From: Parageobacillus thermantarcticus
Lineage (GTDB): Bacteria > Bacillota > Bacilli > Bacillales > Anoxybacillaceae
Length of the DNA: 33,758 nt
Assembly: GCF_900111865.1 (NCBI RefSeq)
Contig: NZ_FOJS01000031.1
Coordinates: 1-33,758 of the forward strand
Direction: 5' to 3'
The translations under genes and the position numbers were made by a program. The stretch's first letter is position 1; each line of letters starts with the position of its first letter. Of the stretch, positions 18,237 through 26,520 are shown piece by piece. Below the pieces are notes generated by a model, which saw only the letters and a list, made by a program, of their open reading frames with translations, had not been told where the DNA came from and did not search any database.

Positions 18237-19583
18237 CTATAAACGAAGTTCCTCCTTTTCGCCGAGCGCCTCATCTTGTGCTTCCTCTTCTTTCTCCTGC
18301 TTCAAGACTTCCACCGTCTTCACATGGTGGCCGTCCATCTCCTTCACTGTAAACAAGTAATTGTCTATTTCGACACTATCGCCTACTTTAATATCGTAAT
18401 GTTTCGTTAAAATCCAGCCTCCAATCGTATCGACATCATCATCATCGATGGCAAGGCCGAACAAATCGTTCACTTCGCTAATCAGCACTTTACCGTCAAC
18501 AATCGTACGCGTTTCATCCACTTTTTGGATCAGCGGAATTTCATCTACGTCAAATTCGTCTTGAATTTCGCCAACGATTTCTTCTAAAATATCTTCGACA
18601 GTGACAAGTCCCGATGTTCCGCCGTACTCGTCGACCAAAATCGCCATGTGAATGCGCTCTTTCTGCATTTTCACAAGCAAATCATGAATAGCGATCGACT
18701 CAATCACCTGAATGATTGGACGGATATAATCTTTCATTTGTTTTTCCGCAGACGGGTTTGTCACAAGATCGGTAAACACTTCTTTCACGTTGATGAGACC
18801 GAGAACGTGGTCTTTATCGCCGTCGATCACCGGATAACGTGTATATTTTTCCTCTTTAATAATTTCCAAATTTTCTTTCACGCTTCGATTGATATCGAGC
18901 GCCACAATTTCTTTGCGCGGCACCATAATTTCTTTTGCAACCCGATCGTCAAAACGAAAAATATTGTTCACATACCGATATTCCGATTGATTAATCTCCC
19001 CGCTTTTGTAACTTTCTGATAAAATGAGGCGCAGCTCTTCTTCGGAATGGGCAATTTCATGTTCTGCCGCCGGCTGCAGGCCAAACATTTTGGTGACAAG
19101 ACGCGCTGAATTGTTGAGCGTCCAAATAAACGGATACATCGCTTTATAAAATAAAATAAGCGGTTGTGCGGTAAACAACGTGATCGCTTCCGCTTTATGA
19201 ATGGCAAACGTTTTCGGAGCCAGCTCGCCGACAACGACGTGAAGAAACGTAATCGCCGAAAAGGCAATAACGAAGGATAAAACGTGCGAAAGCGACTCCG
19301 ACAAATGGATGCGCTCAAAAAGCGGCGTTAGTATCCGTTCCACCGTCGGTTCACCGAGCCAACCAAGCCCAAGCGACGTCATCGTAATACCTAATTGGTT
19401 CGCTGATAAATAGCCGTCAAGGTTGGAAATCACCTTTTTGGCAGCAATCGCCCGTTTGTTTCCTTCGCTAACTAATTGGTCAATGCGCGAGCTGCGAACT
19501 TTGACAATCGCAAATTCGGAAGCTACAAAAAAAGCGGTACATGCGATAAGCAAAGCCACTATCAGTAAATTGACTATGTCCAA
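18237..19583 (-). CDS. CNNM/CorC (HlyC/CorC) family transporter, MpfA/YhdP-like
   Basis: 448 residues. An N-terminal DUF21/CNNM membrane domain (about 1-190; VASEFAIVKVRSSRID, GWLGEPTVE, VGELAPKTFAIHKAE) is followed by two CBS domains (about 205-335; IMVPRKEIVAL, DEYGGTSGLVTVEDILEEIVGE) and a C-terminal CorC_HlyC transporter-associated domain. Such proteins export Mg2+ in B. subtilis (MpfA/YhdP); this gene resembles both that and YhdT, so no symbol is assigned. The start is TTG 19583, MDIVNLLIVALLIA, as expected for the family. Its Shine-Dalgarno AGGAGGTG (19618-19625) is 34 nt away, with a perfect hairpin between. It follows yugP by 60 bp, probably in one operon. Confidence 0.9.
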   Translation of the reverse strand: MDIVNLLIVALLIACTAFFVASEFAIVKVRSSRIDQLVSEGNKRAIAAKKVISNLDGYLSANQLGITMTSLGLGWLGEPTVERILTPLFERIHLSESLSHVLSFVIAFSAITFLHVVVGELAPKTFAIHKAEAITLFTAQPLILFYKAMYPFIWTLNNSARLVTKMFGLQPAAEHEIAHSEEELRLILSESYKSGEINQSEYRYVNNIFRFDDRVAKEIMVPRKEIVALDINRSVKENLEIIKEEKYTRYPVIDGDKDHVLGLINVKEVFTDLVTNPSAEKQMKDYIRPIIQVIESIAIHDLLVKMQKERIHMAILVDEYGGTSGLVTVEDILEEIVGEIQDEFDVDEIPLIQKVDETRTIVDGKVLISEVNDLFGLAIDDDDVDTIGGWILTKHYDIKVGDSVEIDNYLFTVKEMDGHHVKTVEVLKQEKEEEAQDEALGEKEELRL

Positions 19584-19590
19584 TTGGTTT

Positions 19591-19613
19591 CCGGGCGCGG
19601 ATCGTGCGCCCGG
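19591..19613 (-). promoter_or_regulatory. Hairpin between Shine-Dalgarno and start codon of the CNNM gene
   Basis: On the minus strand CCGGGCGC and GCGCCCGG flank the 7-nt loop ACGATCC, a perfect 8-bp GC stem. It lies between AGGAGGTG (19618-19625) and the TTG start (19581-19583). Folded, it removes 23 of 34 nt and leaves an effective 11-nt spacing; unfolded, the start is far from any ribosome site. A GTG overlapping the Shine-Dalgarno opens a 14-codon frame (MIRAHDPRPETNW) ending at a TAG near the TTG, so a leader peptide is an alternative. Confidence 0.65.
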
Positions 19614-19643
19614 ATCACACCTCCTACAGACAGGTTTCTATTC

Positions 19644-20333
19644 TTATTCATCATTATTGTTGCTTTGCGTAAAAATTAACACGTATTTTAACAATTCTAA
19701 AACCGAAATGAGCGTTGCTGCCACATACGTCAATGCGGCCGCTCCTAATACTTTGTTGACGCCGCGCTTTTCATCCGGATAAATAAGCCCTTCCGCCAAC
19801 ATAAATTTTTTCGCCCGCGAGCTTGCGTTAAACTCTACCGGAAGCGTAATGACTTGAAAAGCAACGGCAAAGGCGAAGAAAATAATCCCTAAGCCAATCA
19901 GCGAAAGCTGATGAAGCAAAAACCCGACTAGCAATAAAAACGGCGCCACTCCCGATGTGAAATTTACGATTGGAAACATGCGATGGCGGAGCACTAGCGC
20001 GCCGTACGCTTGCTGATGCTGCACCGCATGCCCGACTTCGTGCGCGGCAACCGATATAGAAGCGATCGACCGCCCATAATATACCGGTTCCGACAAGCGG
20101 ACGACACGCGAAATCGGATCATAATGGTCCGTTAATCTTCCCGGAATAACTTCGACCGGTACATCATAAAGGCCGTTGCGGTCCAAAATCATGCGAGCAA
20201 CTTCCGCTCCTGACAAACCGGAAGAAGCTGGAACTTTCGACCAAGCGTTGAAGTTGCTTGAAACTTTCCATTGCGCCCATAGCGAAATGCCAAAGGCGAT
20301 GAGAATGACAAAATCCATCGGATGGAATAGCAT
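19644..20333 (-). CDS. yugP: Neutral zinc metallopeptidase, YugP family
   Basis: 229 residues from ATG 20333 (GGAGGG 7 nt upstream; GTG 20336 possible). Membrane helices near residues 6-22, 120-165 and 200-222 surround the HEVGH zinc motif (H98, E99, H102) of the M48-like YugP family. The likely third ligand is E in PVEFNASSRA. It is a membrane-embedded peptidase of unknown substrate. The gene is followed by the CNNM transporter gene in the same direction. Confidence 0.9.
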   Translation of the reverse strand: MLFHPMDFVILIAFGISLWAQWKVSSNFNAWSKVPASSGLSGAEVARMILDRNGLYDVPVEVIPGRLTDHYDPISRVVRLSEPVYYGRSIASISVAAHEVGHAVQHQQAYGALVLRHRMFPIVNFTSGVAPFLLLVGFLLHQLSLIGLGIIFFAFAVAFQVITLPVEFNASSRAKKFMLAEGLIYPDEKRGVNKVLGAAALTYVAATLISVLELLKYVLIFTQSNNNDE

Positions 20334-20477
20334 CACAGCACCCTCCGTTATCCTCTATCACATAAAATGTGTATACTAATATTTATTGTACTTTAACGAT
20401 CATTCATACGTCAAATGATACAATTTATTAATGGTTTACAAGGAAAATTTGCATATATATACAAAATTCCGTTTTGC

Positions 20478-20515
20478 AAAAAGGGGGCTTTTCCGCGAAG
20501 AAAAGTCCCCTTTTT
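20478..20515. terminator. Terminator of the aldo/keto reductase gene
   Basis: Stem made from AAAAAGGGG/CTTTTC and GAAAAGTCCCCTTTTT around a short loop, 14 bp after the stop on the minus strand. Flanking A and T tracts make it usable from either side. Confidence 0.75.
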
Positions 20516-20528
20516 ACTTGCAACACCG

Positions 20529-21356
20529 TTAAAAATCAAAATTATCTGGATCCGGCCCAATTCGTTTGTTCAAATTAAGCGCATCGATTTTTGCCATTTC
20601 CTCCGCTGTTAGTTCAAAATCGAAAATATCGGCGTTTTCCTTAATACGCTGCGGCGTTACCGACTTTGGAATCGTCACCACTTCGTTTTGCAAATCCCAA
20701 CGAAGAATGACTTGCGCTGGTGTTTTCCCGTATTTTTTGCCAATTTCGACAAGCGTCTCTTCTTGCAAAACTTCCCCTCTCATCAACGGCGACCATGCTT
20801 CAAGCTGAATGCCGTGCTGTTTGCAAAACGCATGGAGCTCTTTTTGCGTCAAACGAGGGTGATATTCCACTTGATTGACCATCGGCTTAATTTCGCAATT
20901 AGCCATTAAATCTTCTAAATGGTGGATGTGGAAATTGCTAACGCCAATTGCGCGCACGCGTCCATCTTTATACAATTTTTCTAGCGCTTTATACGTCTCT
21001 TTATATTTTCCTTTAACAGGCCAGTGCACTAAATATAAGTCCACATAATTAAGCCCTAGCTTTTTCAAGCTTGTTTCAAACGCTTTCAATGTTGTTTCAT
21101 ATCCTTGGTCGGAGTTCCACACTTTTGTCGTGATAAATATTTCTTCGCGCGGAATCCCTGACTCACGGATGGCTTTCCCGACTCCTTCTTCGTTTTGGTA
21201 ATATGCCGCTGTGTCAATATGGCGGTAGCCAATTTCCAGCGCGGTGCGCACCGCATTAATGACTTCTTCCCCGTCTTTCACCTTATAAACTCCAAGTCCA
21301 AGCCACGGCATTTGCACCCCATTATGCAATGTGACGCGGTCTTGCAAATGTTTCAT
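20529..21356 (-). CDS. yvgN: Aldo/keto reductase, YvgN-like
   Basis: 275 residues, an (alpha/beta)8 barrel of the AKR5 class. The catalytic tetrad is complete: D48 and Y53 in [11 protein letters not shown]78 in TTKVWN, H111 in LVHWP. NADPH contacts lie in [13 protein letters not shown] near the C-terminus. YvgN-type enzymes reduce glyoxal, methylglyoxal and other small aldehydes or ketones. GGGAGAG precedes the ATG. It is monocistronic, with its own terminator, and downstream of the wrbA terminator. Confidence 0.9.
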   Translation of the reverse strand: MKHLQDRVTLHNGVQMPWLGLGVYKVKDGEEVINAVRTALEIGYRHIDTAAYYQNEEGVGKAIRESGIPREEIFITTKVWNSDQGYETTLKAFETSLKKLGLNYVDLYLVHWPVKGKYKETYKALEKLYKDGRVRAIGVSNFHIHHLEDLMANCEIKPMVNQVEYHPRLTQKELHAFCKQHGIQLEAWSPLMRGEVLQEETLVEIGKKYGKTPAQVILRWDLQNEVVTIPKSVTPQRIKENADIFDFELTAEEMAKIDALNLNKRIGPDPDNFDF

Positions 21357-21435
21357 ATTTTTCTCTCCCTTTCAAAAAATTATTTAATTTTATTATCTTG
21401 GCGTGCGTGAAAAAAAGCAAAATATATGCATAAAA

Positions 21436-21460
21436 AAAGATGAGGATGACCCTCATCTTT
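21436..21460 (-). terminator. Terminator of wrbA
   Basis: AAAGATGAGG (21436-21445) pairs with CCTCATCTTT (21451-21460); the hairpin overlaps the wrbA stop codon. Confidence 0.75.
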
Positions 21461-22073
21461 GCTGTTGCATTCCGTTTTTAATCCATTGTGCGACTTGAAC
21501 CGTACGACGCGCTTGATGTTTCACAGCTGCTTCGACATTTTCCACCATTTTTCCGTTTTGGTCAACAGTCACGGTCGTTCCATACGGGTTTCCACCTGCG
21601 GCAAAAATAGATGGATCCGTATATCCAGGCGCTACGACAATCGCACCCCAATGGTACATTGACGTATAAAGTTGCAAAATGGTTTGTTCTTGGCCGCCAT
21701 GCGCGTTTCCTGCAGACGCCATCGCGCTGACTACTTTGTTAGCAAGCTTTCCTTGGGCCCATAATCCGCCAGTCGTATCTAAAAATTGTTTTAATTGGGA
21801 AGGAACATTGCCAAAGCGAGTCGGCACGCTGAAAATAATGGCATCGGCCCATTCCAAATCTTCCAGCGTAGCTGTCGGAACGTCTTTTGTCGCTTCTGCA
21901 TGAGCCTTCCACGCCGGATTTGATTCGATCGCCTCTTTTGGCGCGAGTTCAGGAACTTTCACTACTTTTACTTCTGCACCTGCTTCTTTTGCCGCTTCTT
22001 CTGCCCATTTCGCCAATTGATAGTTCGTGCCTGTCGAGCTGTAATAAATAATTGCTAATTTTACGTTCGCCAT
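21453..22073 (-). CDS. wrbA: NAD(P)H:quinone oxidoreductase, WrbA family
   Basis: 206 residues of the flavodoxin-like WrbA/type IV quinone reductase family. Marks: FMN phosphate loop YYSSTGTNYQLAKW, SVPTRFGNVPSQLKQFLDTTGGLW, and SAMASAGNAHGGQEQTILQLY with YHWGAIVVAPGYT. It performs two-electron reduction of quinones, avoiding semiquinone stress. AGGAGAGG lies 11 nt before the ATG. It follows a 37-codon ORF by 17 bp; both are driven by a consensus promoter overlapped by an MhqR-like palindrome, consistent with induction by quinones and electrophiles. Confidence 0.95.
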   Translation of the reverse strand: MANVKLAIIYYSSTGTNYQLAKWAEEAAKEAGAEVKVVKVPELAPKEAIESNPAWKAHAEATKDVPTATLEDLEWADAIIFSVPTRFGNVPSQLKQFLDTTGGLWAQGKLANKVVSAMASAGNAHGGQEQTILQLYTSMYHWGAIVVAPGYTDPSIFAAGGNPYGTTVTVDQNGKMVENVEAAVKHQARRTVQVAQWIKNGMQQQR

Positions 22074-22090
22074 CGTCCATTTCCTCTCCT

Positions 22091-22204
22091 TTATGCGGAT
22101 TTTTTAGCAACAACAAATGTTTCACCGACTTGCTGGAACTTTCCAATTGTAATTTGTCCGTTTTTTCGCATTTCATTCATTTTCTTCTTGTTAAAAGTCG
22201 TCAT
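22091..22204 (-). CDS. 37-codon small ORF upstream of wrbA
   Basis: ATG 22204 to TAA 22091: starts MTTFNKKKMNEMRKNG and continues GQITIGKFQQVGETFVVAKK. Basic N-terminus and an ordered-looking GQITIGKFQQVGETFVV core rather than random composition. The start has no strong Shine-Dalgarno, although internal ATGs follow an AAGAAGAAA stretch. It sits inside the transcript of wrbA with only 17 bp between stop and next start, which favours a real peptide or a coupled leader. Function unknown. Confidence 0.5.
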   Translation of the reverse strand: MTTFNKKKMNEMRKNGQITIGKFQQVGETFVVAKKSA

Positions 22205-22219
22205 AAATACTTAATTCAT

Positions 22220-22269
22220 AAATCTTGAATTCGAGATTTATTATATAAAACACTTGTGTTCATTGTCAA
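22220..22269 (-). promoter_or_regulatory. Consensus promoter with MhqR-like operator for the wrbA operon
   Basis: On the minus strand TTGACA (22264-22269), 18-nt spacer, TATAAT (22240-22245). Directly after the -10 is a 20-bp near-palindrome (22220-22239) reading AAATCTTGAATTCGAGATTT on the plus strand with one mismatched pair. It matches from memory the B. subtilis MhqR consensus (tATCTcgaAtTCgAGATa). A second inverted repeat AACAC/GTGTT lies within the spacer. Repressor binding here would block transcription; quinone stress would relieve it. Confidence 0.7.
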
Positions 22270-22285
22270 CGGAAAACAAAAAATT

Positions 22286-22354
22286 GCTTTTCTGCCATAG
22301 GCAGCAAGAACTCGTTTGCCGCCTTTCGTATATTACAACGAATGGCAGAAAAGC
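22286..22354 (-). terminator. Long two-tier terminator hairpin of dctP
   Basis: GCTTTTCTGCCAT (22286-22298) pairs perfectly with ATGGCAGAAAAGC (22342-22354). Inside, GGCAGCAA and TTGCCGCC pair with one mismatch. On the minus strand the stem is followed by AATTTTTTG. It lies 8 bp past the dctP stop. The 43-nt loop is unusually long for a terminator. Confidence 0.65.
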
Positions 22355-22362
22355 ATAAAAGT

Positions 22363-23628
22363 TTACTTTGCAACAGCTATATTCGTTCTGTCCTCATTTT
22401 GTTCCGTAGAAGGATGAAATTCGTTTTCCATTTTAGAAACAACGACCGTCGCTACCGCATTGCCAATGATGTTCGTAATGGCGCGCGCTTCTGACATAAA
22501 GCGGTCAACACCAAGCAACAATGCGATTCCTTCCACTGGAATCATCGGGAACGCCGCTAACGTTGCGGCAAGCGTAATAAATCCGGAACCTGTAACACCC
22601 GCTGCCCCTTTCGACGTTAACATTAAAATTCCAAGCAACGTAAGTTCTTGCCAAATAGTCAAGTCAATGCCGTAAGCTTGTGCAATAAAAATCGCCGCCA
22701 TCGACAGATAAATCGATGTTCCATCAAGGTTAAACGAATAGCCAGTCGGCACAACAAGCCCGACAACGGATTTAGAGCAGCCGTACTTTTCAAGACGCTC
22801 CATCAGTTTTGGAAGCGCCGACTCGGAAGAAGAAGTGCCAAGCACAAGCAAAATTTCTTCTTTGATATAAGCGATAAATTTGAAAATGTTAAACCCGTAA
22901 AACTTCGCGATTAGTCCGAGGACAACAAAGATAAACAGCGCCATCGTAATATAAACAGAGCCCATTAGTTTTCCAAGCGACACTAACGAACCGATTCCAA
23001 ACGTGCCAATCGTGTACGCCATCGCACCGAACGCCGCAATCGGAGATACTTTCATCACCATATTGACGACGCCAAAAAAGATGTCCGTTAAACGTTCAAA
23101 TAACGCAACAACCGGTTTTGCTTTTTCTCCTAATGCCGCTGTCGCGAGGCCGAACAAAATCGCAAAGAATAAAATCGGCAGCAATTCCCCTTTCGCAAAT
23201 GCCCCAACGACATTATCCGGAATAATGCTAAGCAAAAAATCGATGACACCGTGATTCACTTCTTCAGCTTGTTTCGTAAATTGTGATACATCGCCGCCTT
23301 TTACCGCATCTGTATTAAATCCGACTCCCGGTTTGATTAAATTAACGACTACAATCCCGATTGCCAAGGCAAACGTCGTCACGATTTCAAAGTAAATAAG
23401 CGCTTTTCCGCCGATGCGACCGACTTTTTTCAAATCCCCCATGTTGCCGATTCCAATCACAACCGTGAAGAAAATGATCGGCGCAATCACCATTTTGATT
23501 AGCTTAATAAATGCGTCTGCAAGCACTTTCAATTTTGCTCCAAATTCAGGAAATAAAAATCCAACAATAATTCCTAAAATAATTCCAATAATCACTTGGA
23601 CGGTTAAATTTTTTAATTTCCCCCGCAT
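22363..23628 (-). CDS. dctP: C4-dicarboxylate/cation symporter, DAACS family
   Basis: 421 residues with the DAACS/GltP/DctA pattern: about eight helices, the serine-rich re-entrant loop [17 protein letters not shown], the motif [38 protein letters not shown], and [21 protein letters not shown] near the C-terminus. It takes up fumarate, malate and succinate with cations. In B. subtilis the orthologue is DctP (YdbH), induced by DctS/DctR and dicarboxylates. The gene neighbours dctB, dctS, dctR here. A perfect cre site and tandem repeats lie upstream. Confidence 0.93.
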   Translation of the reverse strand: MRGKLKNLTVQVIIGIILGIIVGFLFPEFGAKLKVLADAFIKLIKMVIAPIIFFTVVIGIGNMGDLKKVGRIGGKALIYFEIVTTFALAIGIVVVNLIKPGVGFNTDAVKGGDVSQFTKQAEEVNHGVIDFLLSIIPDNVVGAFAKGELLPILFFAILFGLATAALGEKAKPVVALFERLTDIFFGVVNMVMKVSPIAAFGAMAYTIGTFGIGSLVSLGKLMGSVYITMALFIFVVLGLIAKFYGFNIFKFIAYIKEEILLVLGTSSSESALPKLMERLEKYGCSKSVVGLVVPTGYSFNLDGTSIYLSMAAIFIAQAYGIDLTIWQELTLLGILMLTSKGAAGVTGSGFITLAATLAAFPMIPVEGIALLLGVDRFMSEARAITNIIGNAVATVVVSKMENEFHPSTEQNEDRTNIAVAK

Positions 23629-23651
23629 TTCTCCCTCTCCTTTCGTTGCCT

Positions 23652-23665
23652 TGATAACGCTTTCA
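23652..23665 (-). promoter_or_regulatory. cre (CcpA) site upstream of dctP
   Basis: TGAAAGCGTTATCA on the minus strand matches the consensus TGWAAGCGNTWNCA at every defined base. It lies 23 bp before the start codon, so CcpA would repress dctP when sugars are present. Confidence 0.75.
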
Positions 23666-23725
23666 GATTGACTATTTTTATGTTAACGCAATGTTCAGAA
23701 AATAAAAATATTATGTTGATAATGG

Positions 23726-23742
23726 TCTTTTTGATCTTTTTG
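23726..23742 (-). promoter_or_regulatory. Candidate DctR-binding direct repeat
   Basis: TCTTTTTG occurs twice, at 23726-23733 and 23735-23742, a 9-bp tandem repeat about 100 bp upstream of the dctP start. A direct repeat about one helical turn apart, with CAAAAAGA on the coding strand, suits a CitB-type response regulator. Confidence 0.45.
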
Positions 23743-23759
23743 GTCTCCAAAATAACAAA

Positions 23760-23778
23760 CGGCCTATGTTAAAGGCCG
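23760..23778 (-). terminator. Terminator of dctB
   Basis: CGGCCT (23760-23765) and AGGCCG (23773-23778), a short stem immediately past the dctB stop, with TTTGTTATTTT following on the minus strand. Confidence 0.55.
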
Positions 23779-23779
23779 C

Positions 23780-24826
23780 CTATTTCTCTTTTTGTTTGAT
23801 TTCGCGAAGCAGCTTATCGCCAAACTCTTTTGTAAATTGATCATACAAAGGGGAAAACCGCTGTTCCCACTGCTTTTTTTCTTCTGCCGACAGCTTATAG
23901 ATATGAATATGTTTGTTTTGTTCTATTTTTTTTAATTCCTCTTCATTCTGCCTTTTCGATTGCTGCAAATTCCATACCGTCGTTTCCTGCATCGCCTCCG
24001 TAATTTTTTGCTGAATATCTTTCGGCAAACTTTCCCAAAACGATTTGTTCATCATCACGGCATAGCCAAGATATCCGTGATTGCTGATCGTTATATACGG
24101 CTGAAATTTGTAAAAACCTTTCGAATAAATGTTGGAAATCGTATTTTCTTGGCCGTCAAATTCATGCTTTTCTAAAGAACGGTATATATGATCAAACGAA
24201 ACAACGATCGGATCGCCTCCCAACAATCGAAATTGCCTTGCAATCACTTCGCTTGGCATGATGCGGAAGCGCAATCCGCGAAAATCATCAAAATGAACGA
24301 GCGGACGGGTCGTGCTCATCATTTGTTTGAAGCCGTTGCTCCATAATGCCAATCCTTTAATCCCTTTTTCATCTAACATCGCCAAAAGCTGTTTCCCTAC
24401 ATCTCCGGTAAACGTCCGCTCCACATCGTGATAATCTTGAAATAAAAACGGCAAATCTAACACTTGCCATTCGGGGATTAATTCCGTTACCTTCGAAAAT
24501 GATGGCGCGATCATTTGCACATCCCCGCGCAGCAATGCATCTATTTCCTCGCCATCAGAATATAAAGAGCCGTTCGGAAACACTTCGACTTTTACGCGGC
24601 CATTTGTTTTTTTCTCGACGAGCTCCGCAAACTTTTGCGCAGCCAATCCCTTCGGCGTATTTTCTGCGACTACATGGCTAAAATAAATCACAATTTGCTT
24701 TTTTAATCCTCGTTGTTCATCATCATACACCATATTTCCATTCCAAAAGTGCTGCTTTAACAGCAGCGCCATGCTTCCTAAACAAACGAGCAAAACGAGA
24801 AACAGCGCCAACCATTGCTTTTTCAT
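23780..24826 (-). CDS. dctB: Orphan TRAP-type dicarboxylate-binding protein (co-sensor)
   Basis: About 348 residues from ATG 24826 (GTG 24835 would add three). N-terminal hydrophobic anchor (about 5-24), then a TRAP DctP-type solute-binding fold: VAENTPKGLAAQKFAELVEK, FPNGSLYSDGEEIDALLRGDVQM, RFRIMPSEVIARQFRLLGGDP, FDGQENTISNIY. The membrane subunits DctQ and DctM are missing, so it is not part of a TRAP transporter. In B. subtilis, DctB (YdbE) works with sensor DctS and transporter DctP in a tripartite dicarboxylate sensing unit. It is divergent from dctS and upstream of dctP. Confidence 0.9.
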   Translation of the reverse strand: MKKQWLALFLVLLVCLGSMALLLKQHFWNGNMVYDDEQRGLKKQIVIYFSHVVAENTPKGLAAQKFAELVEKKTNGRVKVEVFPNGSLYSDGEEIDALLRGDVQMIAPSFSKVTELIPEWQVLDLPFLFQDYHDVERTFTGDVGKQLLAMLDEKGIKGLALWSNGFKQMMSTTRPLVHFDDFRGLRFRIMPSEVIARQFRLLGGDPIVVSFDHIYRSLEKHEFDGQENTISNIYSKGFYKFQPYITISNHGYLGYAVMMNKSFWESLPKDIQQKITEAMQETTVWNLQQSKRQNEEELKKIEQNKHIHIYKLSAEEKKQWEQRFSPLYDQFTKEFGDKLLREIKQKEK

Positions 24827-24927
24827 GTCCCACACCGTTTATTGCTAAGTTTTTAATCCAATTTTATCATATTTGTTGAGAAATGCTAAAATATGAATAA
24901 ACAATGTTATGAAGACGGGGTATTCGT

Positions 24928-26508
24928 GTGATGCATCGGCTATCCATCCGTTGGAAAATTACGATCTTAATTTTTTTTATCGTTAGCTTTTCCTTATTGC
25001 TAAGCGGATTGTTTGTCATTGGCGACTTTTTTCACACAAAAGAGGAAGAATTGCAACAACGTGCATTATTGACGGCAAGGACGGTATCCGAACTTCCCGA
25101 AATCAAATCACACATTGTCGGAACCGAAAAACAGCGTTCTTCCATCAATAGCATCGTCGAACGCGTTCGCGTCATTCATAACGCTGATTACATTGTTGTC
25201 CTTGATATGAATAAAGTCCGGCTTTCTCATCCCGTTCCATCCATGATTGGACGCGTTTCCCACGGTGCCGATGAAGGGCCTGCGTTTGCGGAACATACTT
25301 ACACATCGAAAGCGCGCGGTGAAATTGGCACTGTCATTCGCGCGTTCGTTCCAATTATGAATAAAGATCATCAACAAATCGGCGTCGTCATTGCGGCATA
25401 TCGATTGCCAACTTTTTTTGAAGTGATTTATGCTTTAAAAGAAGAAATCGTAATTGCGACAAGCCTTTCTCTATTAATTGGCGGAATAGGAGCTTGGCTG
25501 CTCGCTTCCCATATTAAGCAACAAATGTTTCAGCTTGAACCTCACGAAATCGCTAAACTGCTTGTCGAACGAACCGAAGCCTTCAACGCGATGCACGAAG
25601 GCGTTATCGCGATCGATAGCAATGAAAACATCACGATTTTTAATGACCGGGCAAAACAGATGCTCGGCGTCAGCGGAGACGTCATCGGGAAACCGATTCG
25701 TGCGGTTGTTCCAGACACACATCTGCCGGAAATTTTAAAAATTGATCAACCTATTTATAACAAAGAACTGCAAATAGGAAATTTAACGATTTGGAGCAAT
25801 CGCATTCCGATTAAAGTCAATGGCAAAACAGTTGGGGCGATCGCGATTTTCCAAGACCGCACCGAGGTGAAGAAACTCGCCGAAGAGTTGACAGGGGTGA
25901 AAGCGTTTGTCAGCGCTCTGCGTGTGCAAAACCATGAATATATGAATAAACTTCATACGATTGCCGGATTGATACAATTAGGACATCAAGAAAAAGCGCT
26001 CGAATACGTCTTTCAAGTGACGGAAGAGCAAGAAGAACTAACGCGGTTTTTAAGCAAACATATTAAAGACGAAAGCATTTCCGGCTTGCTCTTAAGCAAA
26101 GTTCGCCGCGGCAAAGAACTGGGCATTCGCGTCACCATCGATCGCCATAGCCGTCTTCATGCTTTTCCATCCGCGTTAGATCATCACGATTTCGTCGTTA
26201 TTCTTGGAAACTTGATTGAAAACGCGTTTGATTCGTTTCAAGGCATTACAGATCGGGAAAAAGAAATATATGTAAGCATTGAGCAAAACGAAGAAATTTG
26301 TTCGCTTTCGGTGGAAGACAACGGCCAAGGCATTGAGCCAGAGCATCTTGACCGTATTTTCGAGGAAGGGTTCTCCACCAAAGGAAAAAATGGGCGAGGC
26401 ATCGGTTTGTACTTAGTCAAGCACATTGTGGAAAAAGGAAAAGGGCATATGGATGTGAAATCGGAAAAAGGAAAAGGAACGATATTTACGATCACTTTTA
26501 ATATGTAA
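24928..26508 (+). CDS. dctS: Dicarboxylate sensor histidine kinase, CitA/DcuS family
   Basis: 526 residues from GTG 24928 (ATG 24931 adjacent). Membrane helices at about 10-33 and 172-195 flank an extracytoplasmic PAS sensor domain. A cytoplasmic PAS lies near 211-312, then the phospho-acceptor H336 (RVQNHEYMNKLH, the CitA/DcuS-type H-box), and a GHKL ATPase region (LIENAFDSF, DNGQGIEPEHL, GRGIGLYLVKHIVE). It should sense C4-dicarboxylates with DctB and DctP and phosphorylate DctR. The following dctR gene starts 12 bp downstream. Confidence 0.94.
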   Translation: MMHRLSIRWKITILIFFIVSFSLLLSGLFVIGDFFHTKEEELQQRALLTARTVSELPEIKSHIVGTEKQRSSINSIVERVRVIHNADYIVVLDMNKVRLSHPVPSMIGRVSHGADEGPAFAEHTYTSKARGEIGTVIRAFVPIMNKDHQQIGVVIAAYRLPTFFEVIYALKEEIVIATSLSLLIGGIGAWLLASHIKQQMFQLEPHEIAKLLVERTEAFNAMHEGVIAIDSNENITIFNDRAKQMLGVSGDVIGKPIRAVVPDTHLPEILKIDQPIYNKELQIGNLTIWSNRIPIKVNGKTVGAIAIFQDRTEVKKLAEELTGVKAFVSALRVQNHEYMNKLHTIAGLIQLGHQEKALEYVFQVTEEQEELTRFLSKHIKDESISGLLLSKVRRGKELGIRVTIDRHSRLHAFPSALDHHDFVVILGNLIENAFDSFQGITDREKEIYVSIEQNEEICSLSVEDNGQGIEPEHLDRIFEEGFSTKGKNGRGIGLYLVKHIVEKGKGHMDVKSEKGKGTIFTITFNM

Positions 26509-26520
26509 GGAGGGGGGAAG

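Noticed and set aside
22286-22354. Miniature transposable element
   Set aside because: No target duplication seen, and the position right after dctP with T-run suits a terminator better.
23780-24826. Complete TRAP transporter
   Set aside because: No DctQ or DctM gene is present; the binding protein is an orphan.
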